NCBI RefSeq assembly: GCF_026151205.1 | Contig: NC_087083.1 | Span: 9,545,460 to 9,609,459 of the forward strand | Source: Bolinopsis microptera | Lineage: Eukaryota > Ctenophora > Tentaculata > Lobata > Bolinopsidae | Direction of reading: 5' to 3' | DNA: 64,000 nt | Shown here: in pieces, positions 11,794 through 25,600 of the stretch | How the letters are laid out: the number at the start of each line of letters is the position of its first letter | Numbering within the stretch: position 1 is the stretch's first letter | The notes under the pieces: generated by a model | Told to the model about the DNA's origin: nothing | What the model saw: only the letters and a program-made list of their open reading frames with translations | Database searches by the model: none | Translations under genes and position numbers: made by a program

Positions 11794-12686
11794 CAATGCT
11801 CCCCTCCCGGGTAGAGCACTCTTGAAACTGGATTTCTCCAAAAGAAACATCATATAATATTAATTATACATATTAATTGCAATATATTGAAGTTCAGTTA
11901 TAATAGTCCACAGAGTGGATTCCACATCTTCAAAGGTTAGGTAATAATATACAAAAAAGATGACTATTTTAAAAAATCCACAATTTTCGGAGTATTGAAG
12001 TGTACATAATTTTTTTAAATAAAGATGTACAAGATCCAAATCTACAAACATTTTTTGATTTTCTATTTTAATCTCATTGATTTACTGACAAATTGGATGC
12101 GCAAAATGACACAATCTCGCATGAGGATTTGTCAGTTTAAGTCTGCCTCCAATCTCCATTCGAGGTGTGACTCACAGAGTTACAAAGTTACAGAGTTATT
12201 TTCAATTTTTTGAGACACATCTATTAGACAGATCAAGCTATAATAATCAGACTACGAATGTTTTTAATCTAAATACCTTGATCAACAAAGCATCAAGAAA
12301 TTAACTAAATGTGACGAACAGAGGAAACAGTGAATCTCGTAGACTGAGCTGCATCTAATTCTATTCATAATTTAGAGCTGGAAACATTTTGAATCATTAA
12401 TTTAAGACAGAAGATAGCAATATATAGTCTCACGAATCACAACAAAGCATTAAGATCTGCAAGGTCAACAATAAATTACTGTCTAAACTAAAAAAGTGAA
12501 GCTTATCAACCTACCCTAGGATATAGATAGGGAGATTCAGTCAAACTTACATCTACAATTTAACCTTCAGACAGACCCCCATCTCGGTAAAATAGGTGCG
12601 ATTTACTGAGATCCTCATAATATTACAAGTGGACTGGATCCCGTATAATATAAAGTAAGGGTCCCGTATTTAGTAAGTTACCAACA
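11794..12686. other. Intergenic sequence
   Basis: Short open frames at 11860-12213 have no similarity I recognise and unremarkable composition. Nothing else is supported. Confidence 0.4.
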
Positions 12687-12779
12687 CCCACGTGGGCACA
12701 TGTCACCCACGTGGGCACATGGGCAGCACGTGATCAACACGTGGGCAGCACGTGATCAGCACGTGATCAGCACGTGGGT
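12687..12779. promoter_or_regulatory. Array of seven CACGTG E-boxes
   Basis: Seven CACGTG hexamers fall within 93 bp (first at 12689, last at 12771), in two flavours: CCCACGTGGG (twice) and AGCACGTGATCA-type units spaced about 12-15 bp. The regular spacing looks like a small tandem expansion of a palindromic binding site. No start codon can be assigned to it. Confidence 0.55.
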
Positions 12780-13726
12780 GGTAGTGTCTGCGATGTCACT
12801 GTGCTACATTTTGAAACAAAGAGAAGTCCATCAGTCAGGTCTGTATGGAGTATAAAGGTGAATCGTATTGACTTACACAACTGCAGTGGTAGAGTTGCCT
12901 CGGCCGGGCAGATGGTAAGAGAGACAAAAAGAGTATAAATTAAATTTACACCATCCTGTTTTAATTTCTTAATAGTGCAGGCAGCATAGGTTAATAAACA
13001 TTCAAACATTGGTTAGTAAACATTGTTAATATTAACATTGGTTAATAAACATTGGTTAAAACGGCCCGTAATGGAACCTATTCTAATAGTAATATAAATA
13101 TTATTATTACTTATACTAAGACTAACGATTAGTTATTCACGTAGACATTTAAATAGATATTAAATAAATAAGATCCTGTAATTCATTGGAACCCACTGTA
13201 ATTAGCTGTATAAAAGTATAAATATATAAGATCTAATAAGACTAATTCTTTAATTTGATCCAAGATAATATATTAGATCACGCGTCTGATTATGTATTGT
13301 ACCACAGCTGTATCAAATAAAGTTTCTTGTAATTATTGATCGCGGTTGCACGAAATACGCCATTTCTATACAGTGATATGATCAAAATGAGCAACTGAAC
13401 CGCAAATAAATAATCTTATTTTTAACAGAGGCCCTCAACTTTTTAAGCTTCTAAGGAATTTGTATTGACAATAAAAACGATTCCTATCGAACTAGAGATA
13501 CTCATCTTATGTAGCAACTGTATGTGTGCAGCTGTTGTCATCAATGTTAATTACGTCACTACACGATACACGTCATGATCTTGTGACGTTATATAGCTGA
13601 GTAATTAACAGCATTTTTAACATTACACCAGGCGCACATTTCTTCACTAGTAAAGTAGTAAGACTTACAAAAATTTGTGTCCCTACATTTTCCGAACAGG
13701 GAATAATTTATCGGGTTTGGACTTAC
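12780..13726. other. Intergenic sequence
   Basis: The repeated words GGTTAATAAACATT and GGTTAGTAAACATT occur near 12985-13060. A minus-strand open frame at 12767-13009 has no recognisable domain. No gene is supported. Confidence 0.4.
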
Positions 13727-13854
13727 GAGGTGGATAATCGTTACAGCGATGAGGACAGTGAGCTACTCCTTCGTAATATTCAACGTTGTAGCAGTGCAAC
13801 ACGTGCTTTATAGATGCATAGTGCGCGAGAACGAAATGAAGAGCAATGTACAAC
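13727..13854 (-). CDS. Candidate internal exon of an unidentified gene
   Basis: On the minus strand TTTACTTAG precedes and GTAAGT follows a 128-bp open segment. It encodes about 42 residues rich in His, Cys and Tyr (LYIALHFVLAHYASIKHVLH, then a CYN...HCPHRC segment). Acceptor, donor and open frame agree, but I recognise no family and cannot join it to other exons. It could be a chance open segment. Confidence 0.3.
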
Positions 13855-15898
<2,044 letters not shown>

Positions 15899-18800
15899 AC
15901 AGGTGTTTCTTTTAGCATTTAATTCAGGGTCTTTAACGGGGATGCACTCCTGTGAAATGATGATCAGATGATGGGTCATGCATGTATATTGTATCGGGAT
16001 TCAAAGTGTATCCGATTTTTGTGTGAGTGTGATCTGGAGAAAGGCCTCAAAAATGTTCAACTGTTTTAAATTTAATAGTAATATAATTAAATAAACTATT
16101 TTTGGTCAAAATTAAAAGACACATTTTTTTCGCTGCTCACTAAGGTGAGTGTTGAATTAGAATGTGCGTCAGAAAGTAAAATATGCGCCGGGCCAATTGA
16201 TCAAATCAGAAAGGAATGCCCGAAGAAAGATAATTAGGAATTTTGGCTGTCTTATGTAAATTTTTTACTGGGCAAACTTTTTTAGGGAAAAATTCAGAGA
16301 AAAAAGTAATTTGAACTCTATTATGAGTTTAGTCTGGAAATAACTTTGCAAAGCAAACTTTTTAGACGTTTTCAATTACGTCAAGCAGCATCCAATTTCA
16401 AAAAATTAGGGCATGCGAACCTGCAATATGCTGCTTCCAACAATTAAAAGAACTGAAGAAATCAAGGAAGCATATATAAAAGCGACAGACTGCCTTTAGA
16501 CCAGCTGATGTAAGATTGAGAAGACTTCTATTCGGATGTCATTCACAACATCTGCGACATAATTGCATAACATTTTGTATAACCGTTCCAATTTTGAAAC
16601 ATTCTCTGCATCAACTGCCTTTTGTAGCAAAAGGAGGATTTCAATGGTAATTCAAGACAGCGAATTACACTTTTGGGTGCTTATATCTGGTGTCAAAAAT
16701 TCAGCGTATTAACTCATTAAATAGACACCACAAATATAATTAATTCTTCTTAATTTCTTACATCTCAAGAAATAAACACCTGTTTAGTCTTCCGAACGTG
16801 TTATGAAACATTAAAATGAACGTTTGACTAAAATTGCATTTTGAACCTTTGATAGTTTCATTGGCGTCAGATTTAAATCATTTAAGAGCAGAGGGACCAA
16901 ATCGGAGCAATAATGACGAAGTCTTTTGATGGTTTATGCAATATTCGTTTATTTCTTACTCGCTGAAATCAAATAAAGAAGGGTAAATATATGTCAAATC
17001 TTTATAATATTCTGGGTAGGTACTAAAGTACTAAAGGACATTAAAAATTATCCACCAAAAGAAAATTGGTTTTTCCTTACCAAATGAGACTTTGAGCAGC
17101 CATTGGCATAGTCAGTAGTCTGTAACTCTATACACTTATACAGTATCAATAAAGTATTACCTATCACAATGGTGCAAGGAGGTAAGGATTTTAATAAACC
17201 ACTATTTGAATAAAGGATTTGAATAAACCCCTATATATCCACCACCACCACCATTGTACACTAACATTGATTTTCTGAATTTCACAATTAACTACATTAA
17301 CATAGTGAGCCTATTAAAGCCGGACTATATCTTAATTTATTTGGCTACTTTGGATTAAATATGGGCGTGGCTGTCCCGTCGGCACCGTTTGGCGGTTGGG
17401 GTCCGGGACCCCCTCAAAATTTCGGTCACCGGTCCTAGTTTGTTGGTCTCGAAACCAAGTTTCACAAAAAATGTAAGGTATAAGGGCGTAAAATTGTAAA
17501 TAAACCACCAAACTACCAAACAATCCAACACCATGTATGTTACCATGAATTCTCTGCATATATTCTATTCACGGTCAATTTAGAAATAGACTTTAATCAT
17601 CACACACCAAGACAAACTCAAGAATGGTTATAAATACCTCCGTGCCGGCGTTCTGTGTGTTATAATAGCCTCTTGACAAAATTGGCTTTTGAAAAAATGA
17701 TCACGATTATGACCCGCATGTGTTATAGTAAACATGCGTGGTGTAGACCTGGGATTATAGACCGAGATGAGACATAATTTGCGTTAGTATGGGTATAATG
17801 TGACAATAAACCTGGATCTGAATGTGTAAGAGTGCTACCAAAAATCAAAAGATTGTTTTTCCTTATAGGATAAAAGAAAATTAGGCTCAATGTGATTATT
17901 CCAGAATTGGCAACTTTGCTATTTTGGGTTGACTGATTCAACATTTACAAACCTTAAAATGGAAATATTACTGTATCTATGAAACTGACGAATGAAAACA
18001 ACAGAAACGAATTATACGAATTACGAATGTCTAGCGCACTGCACAGAACAGAACAGAACAACTGAAAAGAACAAATGTTTACCGCACTCAGACCACGGTA
18101 CAACCACTTCACGCACCCCCTGCACCCAAAATGTCAAAACATACATCTTAAATTCTCAAAGCTGTCTTTTGAGGGGTTGTAAATGTAATTTCAAACTATC
18201 ACAGTAATGGAGAGTGTCCAATAATTCAATGGTGGGTATTAGTCGGATACTGAAACTGAATTAACACATTCCAACCCCCGTACCATGGAGTCGGCTGTTC
18301 AACGGCCATTTTGACTCGTGATGATGTCACACATGGTTATGATGACGTCACCCAGGGTTCACTTACGTTTATCATAGTTCAAAAATGTATTTTATAGTTT
18401 AGTATGTTTAATGTTGCTTCGGGTTTGTTCTCCAAATTTCAAAGGCTGAATGATGACATCACCCTTTTATGGACTTGTAATTGTATACCAATGACTTCCC
18501 TTCGTGTGTTCTCGTTGAGCATAATATAGTACTATTCTATCAAATCAATAACTCTGATCTGCTTACGTTTTATTTCATAGTTTGATAGTTAAAATCCTAA
18601 AATGCGTATTGGATTTGTTCCTTTTCCGAACACAGCGTATATAAAATGTAGGAGACAATCTATATTCGAGATCCCTCGGCCGTTTCAAGGAACTATTCCT
18701 AATATCATCACAGTTTGTTCTTTTTTCTTGTCTATTGAAGCAGTCAGTCATGGCTAAAATTAAAAGATTTAAGACTGAATTTTCAATGGCCCTGTTATTT

Positions 18801-18899
18801 AGACTTTGGTCCTTAGGTTCTCACTCTTGCTCTCTTGACCTACATTAACGCATTATAACAACTTCGTACATCCCAATTGAAGCTGACCCAAGAAAGGTG
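15899..18899. other. Intergenic sequence
   Basis: No gene is supported. A short minus frame at 17332-17559 and a plus frame at 17992-18207 carry no recognisable motif. The TGATGACATCA/TGATGATGTCA words near 18320-18460 resemble CRE-like sites but are not organised as a promoter. Confidence 0.4.
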
Positions 18900-19190
18900 C
18901 ATACTAGCATGCGACAGTGTGATATAAAACATGTGCAGACAACATTGTTATAAAGTTACAGGGTGGCCCAGAAGTAACTGCCCACACGCAACCCTTTAAT
19001 AACTCACGTAATTCTTCTTAGAATTTCACAGAAATTTCAGAGATTATAGATATGGGTCAAACTTAGATTTCTTGAAAGTTTCGTCAAATTTAATTAATTA
19101 CAGTGGGTGTGGCACGCCAATCCCTCTTATTTGCTATTGTATTAATACTAGTGCGACAATATGAGCAGACAACATCGTTATAAGTACCAT
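18900..19190. repeat. ~200-bp block flanked by imperfect direct repeats
   Basis: GCAGACAACATTGTTATAA (about 18935) recurs as GCAGACAACATCGTTATAA (about 19162), each preceded by a CTAG(CAT/T)GCGACA word. Between them is sequence beginning CAGGGTGGCCCAGAAGTAAC, which looks like a DNA-transposon tip. This suggests an old insertion or a duplication with internal insertion. Confidence 0.4.
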
Positions 19191-19544
19191 AGTATTGATG
19201 TGAGACATGGAACTAATTCAAAATCAACAACAGAGAAATCTTAGTCTGAACAAATTTCATGTGCAACATCTGTAGCTTTGTCATAATTTGAACATCAATT
19301 ATTCAATTAGCTGTCATAATTTGAACATCAATTATTCAATTAAATATTTCTCACTGTGTTATTGTCATTAAATGGCTTCCCAAAAGTTGTGGCAATTCGC
19401 CTGATGATACTATGATTTAGCAGTTGTGGTACATGGTTTAAACTGTCTAAATGTTAAACGTGGAATGCCTGATGGATATCATAATAACTTCTGCTTTATT
19501 AGTTAAAATTGTTGAGATTACGCGTGGAATGCTGTTGGGATTTT

Positions 19545-19870
19545 GATACTTCAAGCACTATCAACATAATCAACAAGCACTAGTTCTGTGTGTACTGTAA
19601 AGTTATGTAAACATAATCAACAAGCACTAGTTCTCGCTGTAGACCTTGTAAAGTAGAGTTTCCACGTAAAAAGGGAGTTCAGAAAAGTGGCTCTTTCTGT
19701 CGTGGAGATGATTCAGGAGCTCAAACTTCTAATCATGAAGCTTCATGTTGTTGCAGCGTGACCGCTCAGTCGAGAATACCGTACAGATCAGCCTAGTGCT
19801 TGATACTTCAAGCACTAGTTCTGTATGTTCTGTGTATTGTTAAGTTATGTAAACATAATCAACAACGTTC
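19545..19870. repeat. Local duplications
   Basis: TTGATACTTCAAGCACTA occurs near 19542 and 19801, GTTATGTAAACATAATCAAC near 19605 and 19843, and CAACAAGCACTAGTTCT at 19572 and 19619. The pattern is of scrambled short tandem duplication. The stretch 19190-20270 holds no other recognisable feature. Confidence 0.6.
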
Positions 19871-20274
19871 AAAAAACAGGAATGAATAAATTATGATATA
19901 CTACGGATACTATAATTATCGGCTGACGTTTCATTTTTATTTTGCAGTCTCAAGTCATTAGTCAATAGTCATCATGACATGTTGTTACACGGTCATTTAC
20001 TTAATTAAACATAATTTTCGAACAGATAATTTAATTCAAACCTTATTTTTCTCACGAAGGTTAATAAAGCAATAGTTTTTTCTTTTAATGAACTTGTGGA
20101 GCAATGTCCATTGAAAAAATATAAACTCAGAATAAAACAAATATTATATTCAAATCTCTTTATTCAACAATATTAATAGATGCTGACAGGCACCGCATGA
20201 GGCAGAGACTTAGGACCATTACGCTGGAGGCTTACAATGACCCTTTTTGAACCCCAGTGCTACATCATACCTAC

Positions 20275-20417
20275 TTTTCTACTAGCCCAAGCATTACATG
20301 TTAGGTAAAAAATGAAAACGGAACTCCAAATGCCTAATAAACACTCTTGCAGGTACCACCCGTATTCACACTCAAAATTGAGTTTCGTCAGTTTCCGATA
20401 CGAGATTGGGGCGAGTT
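20275..20417 (-). CDS. Candidate internal exon encoding a membrane segment
   Basis: Minus strand: a strong acceptor (a run of TTTG, then TTTATTTATAG), a 143-bp open segment and a donor AAAA/GTAGGT. It encodes about 47 residues with ECEYGWYLQECLLGIWSSVF leading into a hydrophobic helix ending YLTCNAWASRK. Entry phase 1 and exit phase 0. I cannot identify the family or neighbouring exons. Confidence 0.4.
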
Positions 20418-20856
20418 CTATAAATAAACAAACAAACAAGAAATGAAAAAGAAATGAAAGATAGTACAATCAGATATACAGTGGATAACTTCAGCGGACA
20501 ATATTAGAATATTGACGAGGGAGCAAAACAAAAGAAGTTGGAAATTGTTCACGTAAAATGAGCTTCAAAATAACGACAATATAAGGAATGTTATTCATTA
20601 AATCGATGATTATTGTTGAAACGTAAAATTTATTCATATCCGGGCTAAGCACGATAATAAGATAATACAAAACCTGTTTGCTTTCATGGACACACAATAG
20701 TATATTATTTGCATAATGAGTCTAGCACAGTGAACATATTTGGTATTTAACATGGAATAAACATTGGTATAGAATCCCGGCTGATGCTGAAGCTAAATCC
20801 GGAGTAGTTTTATAAGCAACTACAAAGTGTTCCGTTAGATAAGGTTCCAAGAATTA

Positions 20857-20927
20857 CTAGGTAATTACTAGGTAATTACTAGGTAATTACTAGGTAATTA
20901 CTAGGTAATTACTAGGTAATTAATTAT
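20857..20927. repeat. 11-bp tandem repeat
   Basis: About six perfect copies of TAATTACTAGG, ending in TTAATTATCC. No other feature is seen between 20418 and 21642 except AT-rich sequence. Confidence 0.95.
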
Positions 20928-21642
20928 CCAGGTAATAAGAATTACTCTATATTGGCATGGACCCAGCAGCCTGCAGGTCCTAGTGGTATTAAAGGCAACT
21001 AAGGACACTGATAATATGTAAGTACAACTAATAATAGAATAGTGTAACACGGGATTATATAATACAAAAAGATAAAAGAATATTTATAACAGAATAAGCA
21101 GGTTTACTGTGGTATTCACTATTCTCAAAATATTTTTTTGGTGTGGAAACGGTGCGCTAGATGGTCACTGAACTGCCTATGAGGTCATTTGGGTTGGACA
21201 GGTTTGGTGTATGCCCCCTTAAAGTCAGACAAATTCAAGCGTTAATAAGTGAACACAGTCTCACTGAAGTCTAGAACTAAATGCTGTATTCTTGCAATGG
21301 CGTTGAAGACTGCATTTTATCAAACTTACCCAATCATTTTGCAATAAAATGACATGCTACATGAGGAAAAAAACTTATTAAATAAAAAGTAATGTTATGA
21401 GTTCTACCACTGCTACAACCTAAGATCCATGTTAAAATTTCCTCTAAAGACCCAACTCATGGATAGACTGTTTGTGGCAGACCACTAAGGGTATACATTA
21501 GGGTAGACAACTTTAAATGTTGCTTTTGTTGTATAGATTATCTTTGAAGGGGGGCGGATCTGTCATTAGTCTCGAAATGCTTTTTATTCTTTGATTGTTT
21601 TTTTGAGGGTAAGTACTGCATTTCTGTGTGGATATCAGTATC

Positions 21643-22167
21643 TTATGGGGCACCTTATGGGGCACCTCATGGGGCACCTTATGGGGCACCTTATGGGGCA
21701 CCTTATGGGGCACCTTATGGGGCACCTTATGGGGCACCTTATGGGGCACCTTGTGGGGCACCTTGTGGGGCACCTTGTGAGGCACCTTATGGGGCACCTT
21801 ATGGGGCACCTTATGGGGCACCTTATGGGGCACCTTATGGGGCACCTTATGGGGCACCTTATGGGGCACCTCATGGGGCACCTCATGGGGCACCTTATGG
21901 GGCACCTCATGGGGCACCTTATGGGGCACCTTATGAGGCACCTTATGGGGCACCTTATGGGGCACCTTATGGGGCACCTTATGGGGCACCTTATGGGGCG
22001 CCTTATGGGGCACCTTATGGGGCACCTTATGGGGCACCTTATGGGGCACCTTATGGGGCACCTTATGGGGCACCTTATGGGGCACCTTATGGGGCACCTT
22101 ATGAGGCACCTTATGGGGCACCTTATGGGGCACCTTATGGGGCACCTTATGGGGCACCTTATGGGGC
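21643..22167. repeat. 12-bp minisatellite (ATGGGGCACCTT)n
   Basis: About 44 copies of ATGGGGCACCTT with rare substitutions (TGTGGGG, TGAGGCA, CTCATGG, one GGGGCGCC). Because the unit is a multiple of three and free of stops, several frames on both strands stay open, as (MGHL)n, (YGAP)n or (KVPH)n. No signal peptide, splice sites or conserved flanks suggest a real protein, so it is annotated as repeat only. Confidence 0.95.
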
Positions 22168-23563
22168 CGGTTCCAACACTATTCCCACTCCAGCTGGAGA
22201 AAATGTTAACAATAACATTCTTATGGTTCAGTGAAAATATGCTGGTTGAAGTATAATTATTAGCAAATTAGAGATAGTTGCATGTTGAGCAATTTTTCGT
22301 GGATCAATAAAATAAAGTGCACAAGCAAAATTACAAATAATATCACCATTATGTAATGATAGTGAATATGCAAGGAAATGTTAATAATTGTAACATAGTT
22401 AGTATTCAATGGACGAATGGTTGTATTGACTACAAGTTAATTCCCATCAAATTCCCCTTTCGTTACAGAAGCTCTGAGATACTGGCAAAATTCGATCAAG
22501 GTAGTCCGATCATTAGTTCGCACCAACAAAGCAATAATATAGTGATCACACTATCATATTATCCAGATCACACAATAGGTATTGGTTGTACTTTAGCTTG
22601 TCGCGGCGCTGCAAATATTTTACGTTACTTTATTATATTGCATTATATTACGTTATATTACGTTATTTTATTATATTGCATTACATTACGTTACTTTACC
22701 TTATATTTAGAGATCAAAGTTAAGTCATTCGAGCATATTGTGTTGTGCCTGCAGACGGCTGACTAATCAGTAAGAGTTGCAGTACCCTATATTAATACAG
22801 CCTCGACAATAACGTGAGATCAGACTAGTAGCAGGGTTATACGAGCTCTAATAAAGTAAACAAAATGACAAATTTAGGGACAAATTGAAACTTGTTTAAG
22901 CAATCCCTGTTTGTCAAAGACGCCAGCAGGCACCTTAGATCATGGTGAGAGTGGAAACTGTATGAAATTGAAACTTATAAACTGATTATTTGTGGATGGT
23001 GGATTGGAATGTGAAAAATGTGGTAACTTGACTAGAACTCATTGTGGTAGTGCTCGAATTACGATTAAGGTATTCAAATTTCAAGGTAATTAGGATCACA
23101 ATTTCCTTATTAGTGTTGAACGCTGTTGTAATTTTGGAGTAAGTAGAACAAAAATAGGTGCAAAAATCGCAACAATTAATTTTGTATACCTTGCACTTCA
23201 TTTAAGTTCCGAATTGCCACAAAATCTGGAAGATGGGAATAAAATCTGATGACAATTTAAATCATACAGAATAATAATAAACAAACTACAGCTGGACCAC
23301 TCAAAAATGGGCAGTGAATTTTACCCTAAGTGCCCTACAAATCTCATGATAAACCTAAAAAGGCTAAAAGGTCTGTCTACAGCTAATCCTTTGATAGCAT
23401 CGTAATCTTTGTATTCAGCTAGCTGCTGCCTCACTAGTTACCTGGGGACCTCAGGCTATCATGTTTATAAATAGAGATTAGGCGGAATGACAGACTGAGC
23501 GCGGCCCAGTAACCTCACTAGCTGCTGCAGGCTAAAAGGATTACACATAACTGTTATAATGCT
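22168..23563. other. Intergenic, with a TTATATTGCATTA low-complexity patch
   Basis: 22620-22700 repeats TTACGTTA and TTATATTGCA words. The plus frame 22356-22766 runs through this patch and has no recognisable domain. No gene is supported. Confidence 0.4.
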
Positions 23564-24073
23564 ATTTGACCAAAACCCATAATCATGGGTAGAGTGGACC
23601 GCTGCCAGTGTCTCTCTTTCCCAAACAAAAGGAAATGATATTAATTTGATTGACCGTTCTCAAATGCAAAATGATACCGAGAATGAAATCGGTCGCTCGC
23701 TTTTCCCATTCATTCACGGCTTACGAATTGTAATAAGTTTCGATTGATTAGGTACATCAATCAGATGCTGTAAAAATCTCTTTGGGTTGCGTTCGGGTCG
23801 ATACCTAGTATTTCGGGGTAAGGGTGGTAGTTATTACTTATTGAATTAGCTGAAGTTTATTGAATCTTTATTGCTGAGTACAGCTGCCTTTGGGTAGTTC
23901 ATCTTAATCTATTACAATTGTAAATGAATGGGAAAAGCGAGCGACCGATTTCATTCTCGGTATCATTTTGCATTTGAGAACGGTCAATCAAATTAATATC
24001 ATTTCCTTTTGTTTGGGAAAGAGAGACACTGGCAGCGGTCCACTCTACCCATGATTATGGGTTTTGGTCAAAT
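23564..24073. mobile_element. MITE-like element (family A) with ~165-bp inverted arms
   Basis: The left arm, starting ATTTGACCAAAACCCATAAT (23564 to about 23745), is mirrored by the right arm ending GGGTTTTGGTCAAAT (about 23905-24073). The right arm lacks a short internal piece (CACGGCTTACGA). A relic of the same family lies at 34934-35140. No transposase is present. Outer flanks show no obvious duplication. Confidence 0.8.
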
Positions 24074-24639
24074 ATCATCTCTTTTTGATTATAATGTCAG
24101 GGTACTTTATAAAGTCGAAATATAAACTGATATCTTCATTAATAAGGAGGAAGTTTCAACAATTTCGAAATTTTTCCTTTAAAAACATTTCCTTGTGTTT
24201 AGGTAAGCATATCGGTCGATCACTGACTGAATATGCCACTTAATACTCATTCAAGTTGGCATTAAATTCATTTATAATGACATTAAACTGTCGTGGCAAA
24301 GCAGAATTTGTTGGAAATCACAAATGAGCAAAATTCTCACCTTTCGCACGTGCAAACTTTGAGCGGACGTTGCGTGCGCATCCAATATTGAATCGCCGTA
24401 AAATTTTGCATGTAATTGTTGTATATATAGCTTGATAAGCATGCAAAGTTTCAAAGTATTTCAAGAAGAACTGTTATCACAACGGCACTCTAAAGTTGAC
24501 ATAAAATGACGAAAACAGCAATTTTCAGTGATTTTAGCAATTTTTTATCAATTTGGGCGTGTCCCCACGTGTGCAACTTTTCGATTTTTAACTTTAAAAC
24601 TAGCCTAATGCACAATTTATATCTATAGGAAGCAGAACT

Positions 24640-25450
24640 GAGCTCCACAACCCAAGGCATGGCCCAACACCAGAGAATACTAAATCGCAAAATTGACGTT
24701 TTTATAAAATAATTCTTCAAAAAAGCACAAACTTCAATGACGAATATCTTTATGAAGGAGCAAGCTAGAAAAACTTTCCGGTAGATTTTCAGAATGCTTG
24801 AACAATTATCTAAGATGAAAATCTCCTCAGATTTTGAATAAAATTACTCCTTAATGGTGTAAAATCAGTTTGAAAAGTTGTTATTTTGTCAAAAATAAAG
24901 TTTTAAAAACACTTAATTTGATGACGTCATCAAGTGGTGATGATGACGTTAAATTATTTTTTGATATAATTGAAACTGAAGTGTAAACGATTATCTTTAA
25001 GACCTGTGGTCGGAAATAGCTGTATCTTTTATAGGTACAAATCTACAGACACCTGAATGTAGCCTATAATTGACTGGCAAAGCGTCTATCCCTGAATATA
25101 TATGTATATCTATCTATGTCACGACAATCTGTCGTAAAACAGGGGTTCTAGAAAACCCACTTCCCGATGTTCCTGAAACCTGAAACTTTTTTTGCAGTCG
25201 ATTTGGTCAACGTCTAGACGCCCTGAAAAATTTCAGATCTCTAACTCGATTTTAACATGGTTTTTAAGGCACCTGAATATGGCGATTTTGGGTTTTTTAC
25301 CGAATTTCGTATAACAGTGCTGGCGAGTATTTTATGCAAATTTCTTAAAAATCTCAACATAACTATTTTTTATTCCTGTCATCTTTGACACCAAATTAGA
25401 ATGTTTTGAACTAAAAATAAATCTGCTGAACGACTTCCGATGAGTCTTAA
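24640..25450 (+). repeat. Dispersed repeat, copy 1 (inverted partner at 29.3-30.5 kb)
   Basis: This ~800-bp sequence, from ACACCAGAGAATACTAA through TTTGATGACGTCATCAAG and AACGATTATCTTTAAGA to CTGAACGACTTCCGATGAGT, recurs in inverted orientation at about 29330-30545 with moderate divergence. The similarity extends about 60 bp into the N-terminal end of the truncated LINE frame at 29365. It contains TGATGACGTCATCA (a CRE/ATF palindrome) in both copies. Confidence 0.7.
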
Positions 25451-25467
25451 TGCCTGAAAAACTCCTG

Positions 25468-25524
25468 CCGGAGGCGGCGGCCTTCGGCCGCCGCCTCCGG
25501 CCGGAGTGCACGCTTCGCGTGCAC
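25468..25524. repeat. Double GC-rich hairpin
   Basis: Two adjacent perfect palindromes share a TTC centre: 15-bp arms at 25468-25500 (CCGGAGGCGGCGGCC, loop TTC) and 8-bp arms at 25506-25524 (GTGCACGC, loop TTC). They stand out as a GC island in AT-rich DNA exactly where copy 1 of the dispersed repeat ends. They are followed by two or three GGGGTATAATAGTAAAG units (25552-25600). Confidence 0.85.
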
Positions 25525-25600
25525 GAAAGAGGCTTGTAACGTGTACCAAAGAGGGTATAATAGTAAAGGGGGTATAATAGTAAAGGGGGTACATAGTATA

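Noticed and set aside
17332-17559. Minus frame with FRDQQTRTGDRNFEGVPDPN as a gene
   Set aside because: Short, with no splice sites or recognisable family. Kept as intergenic.
21513-22256. Long MGHL/YGAP/KVPH open frames as a repeat protein gene
   Set aside because: All are generated by the 12-bp period of the minisatellite, on both strands, with no start context, splice sites or conserved flank.
22356-22766. 136-residue plus frame as a gene
   Set aside because: Its second half is low-complexity TTATATTGCA repeat translated as Tyr/Leu/Ile. No domain.
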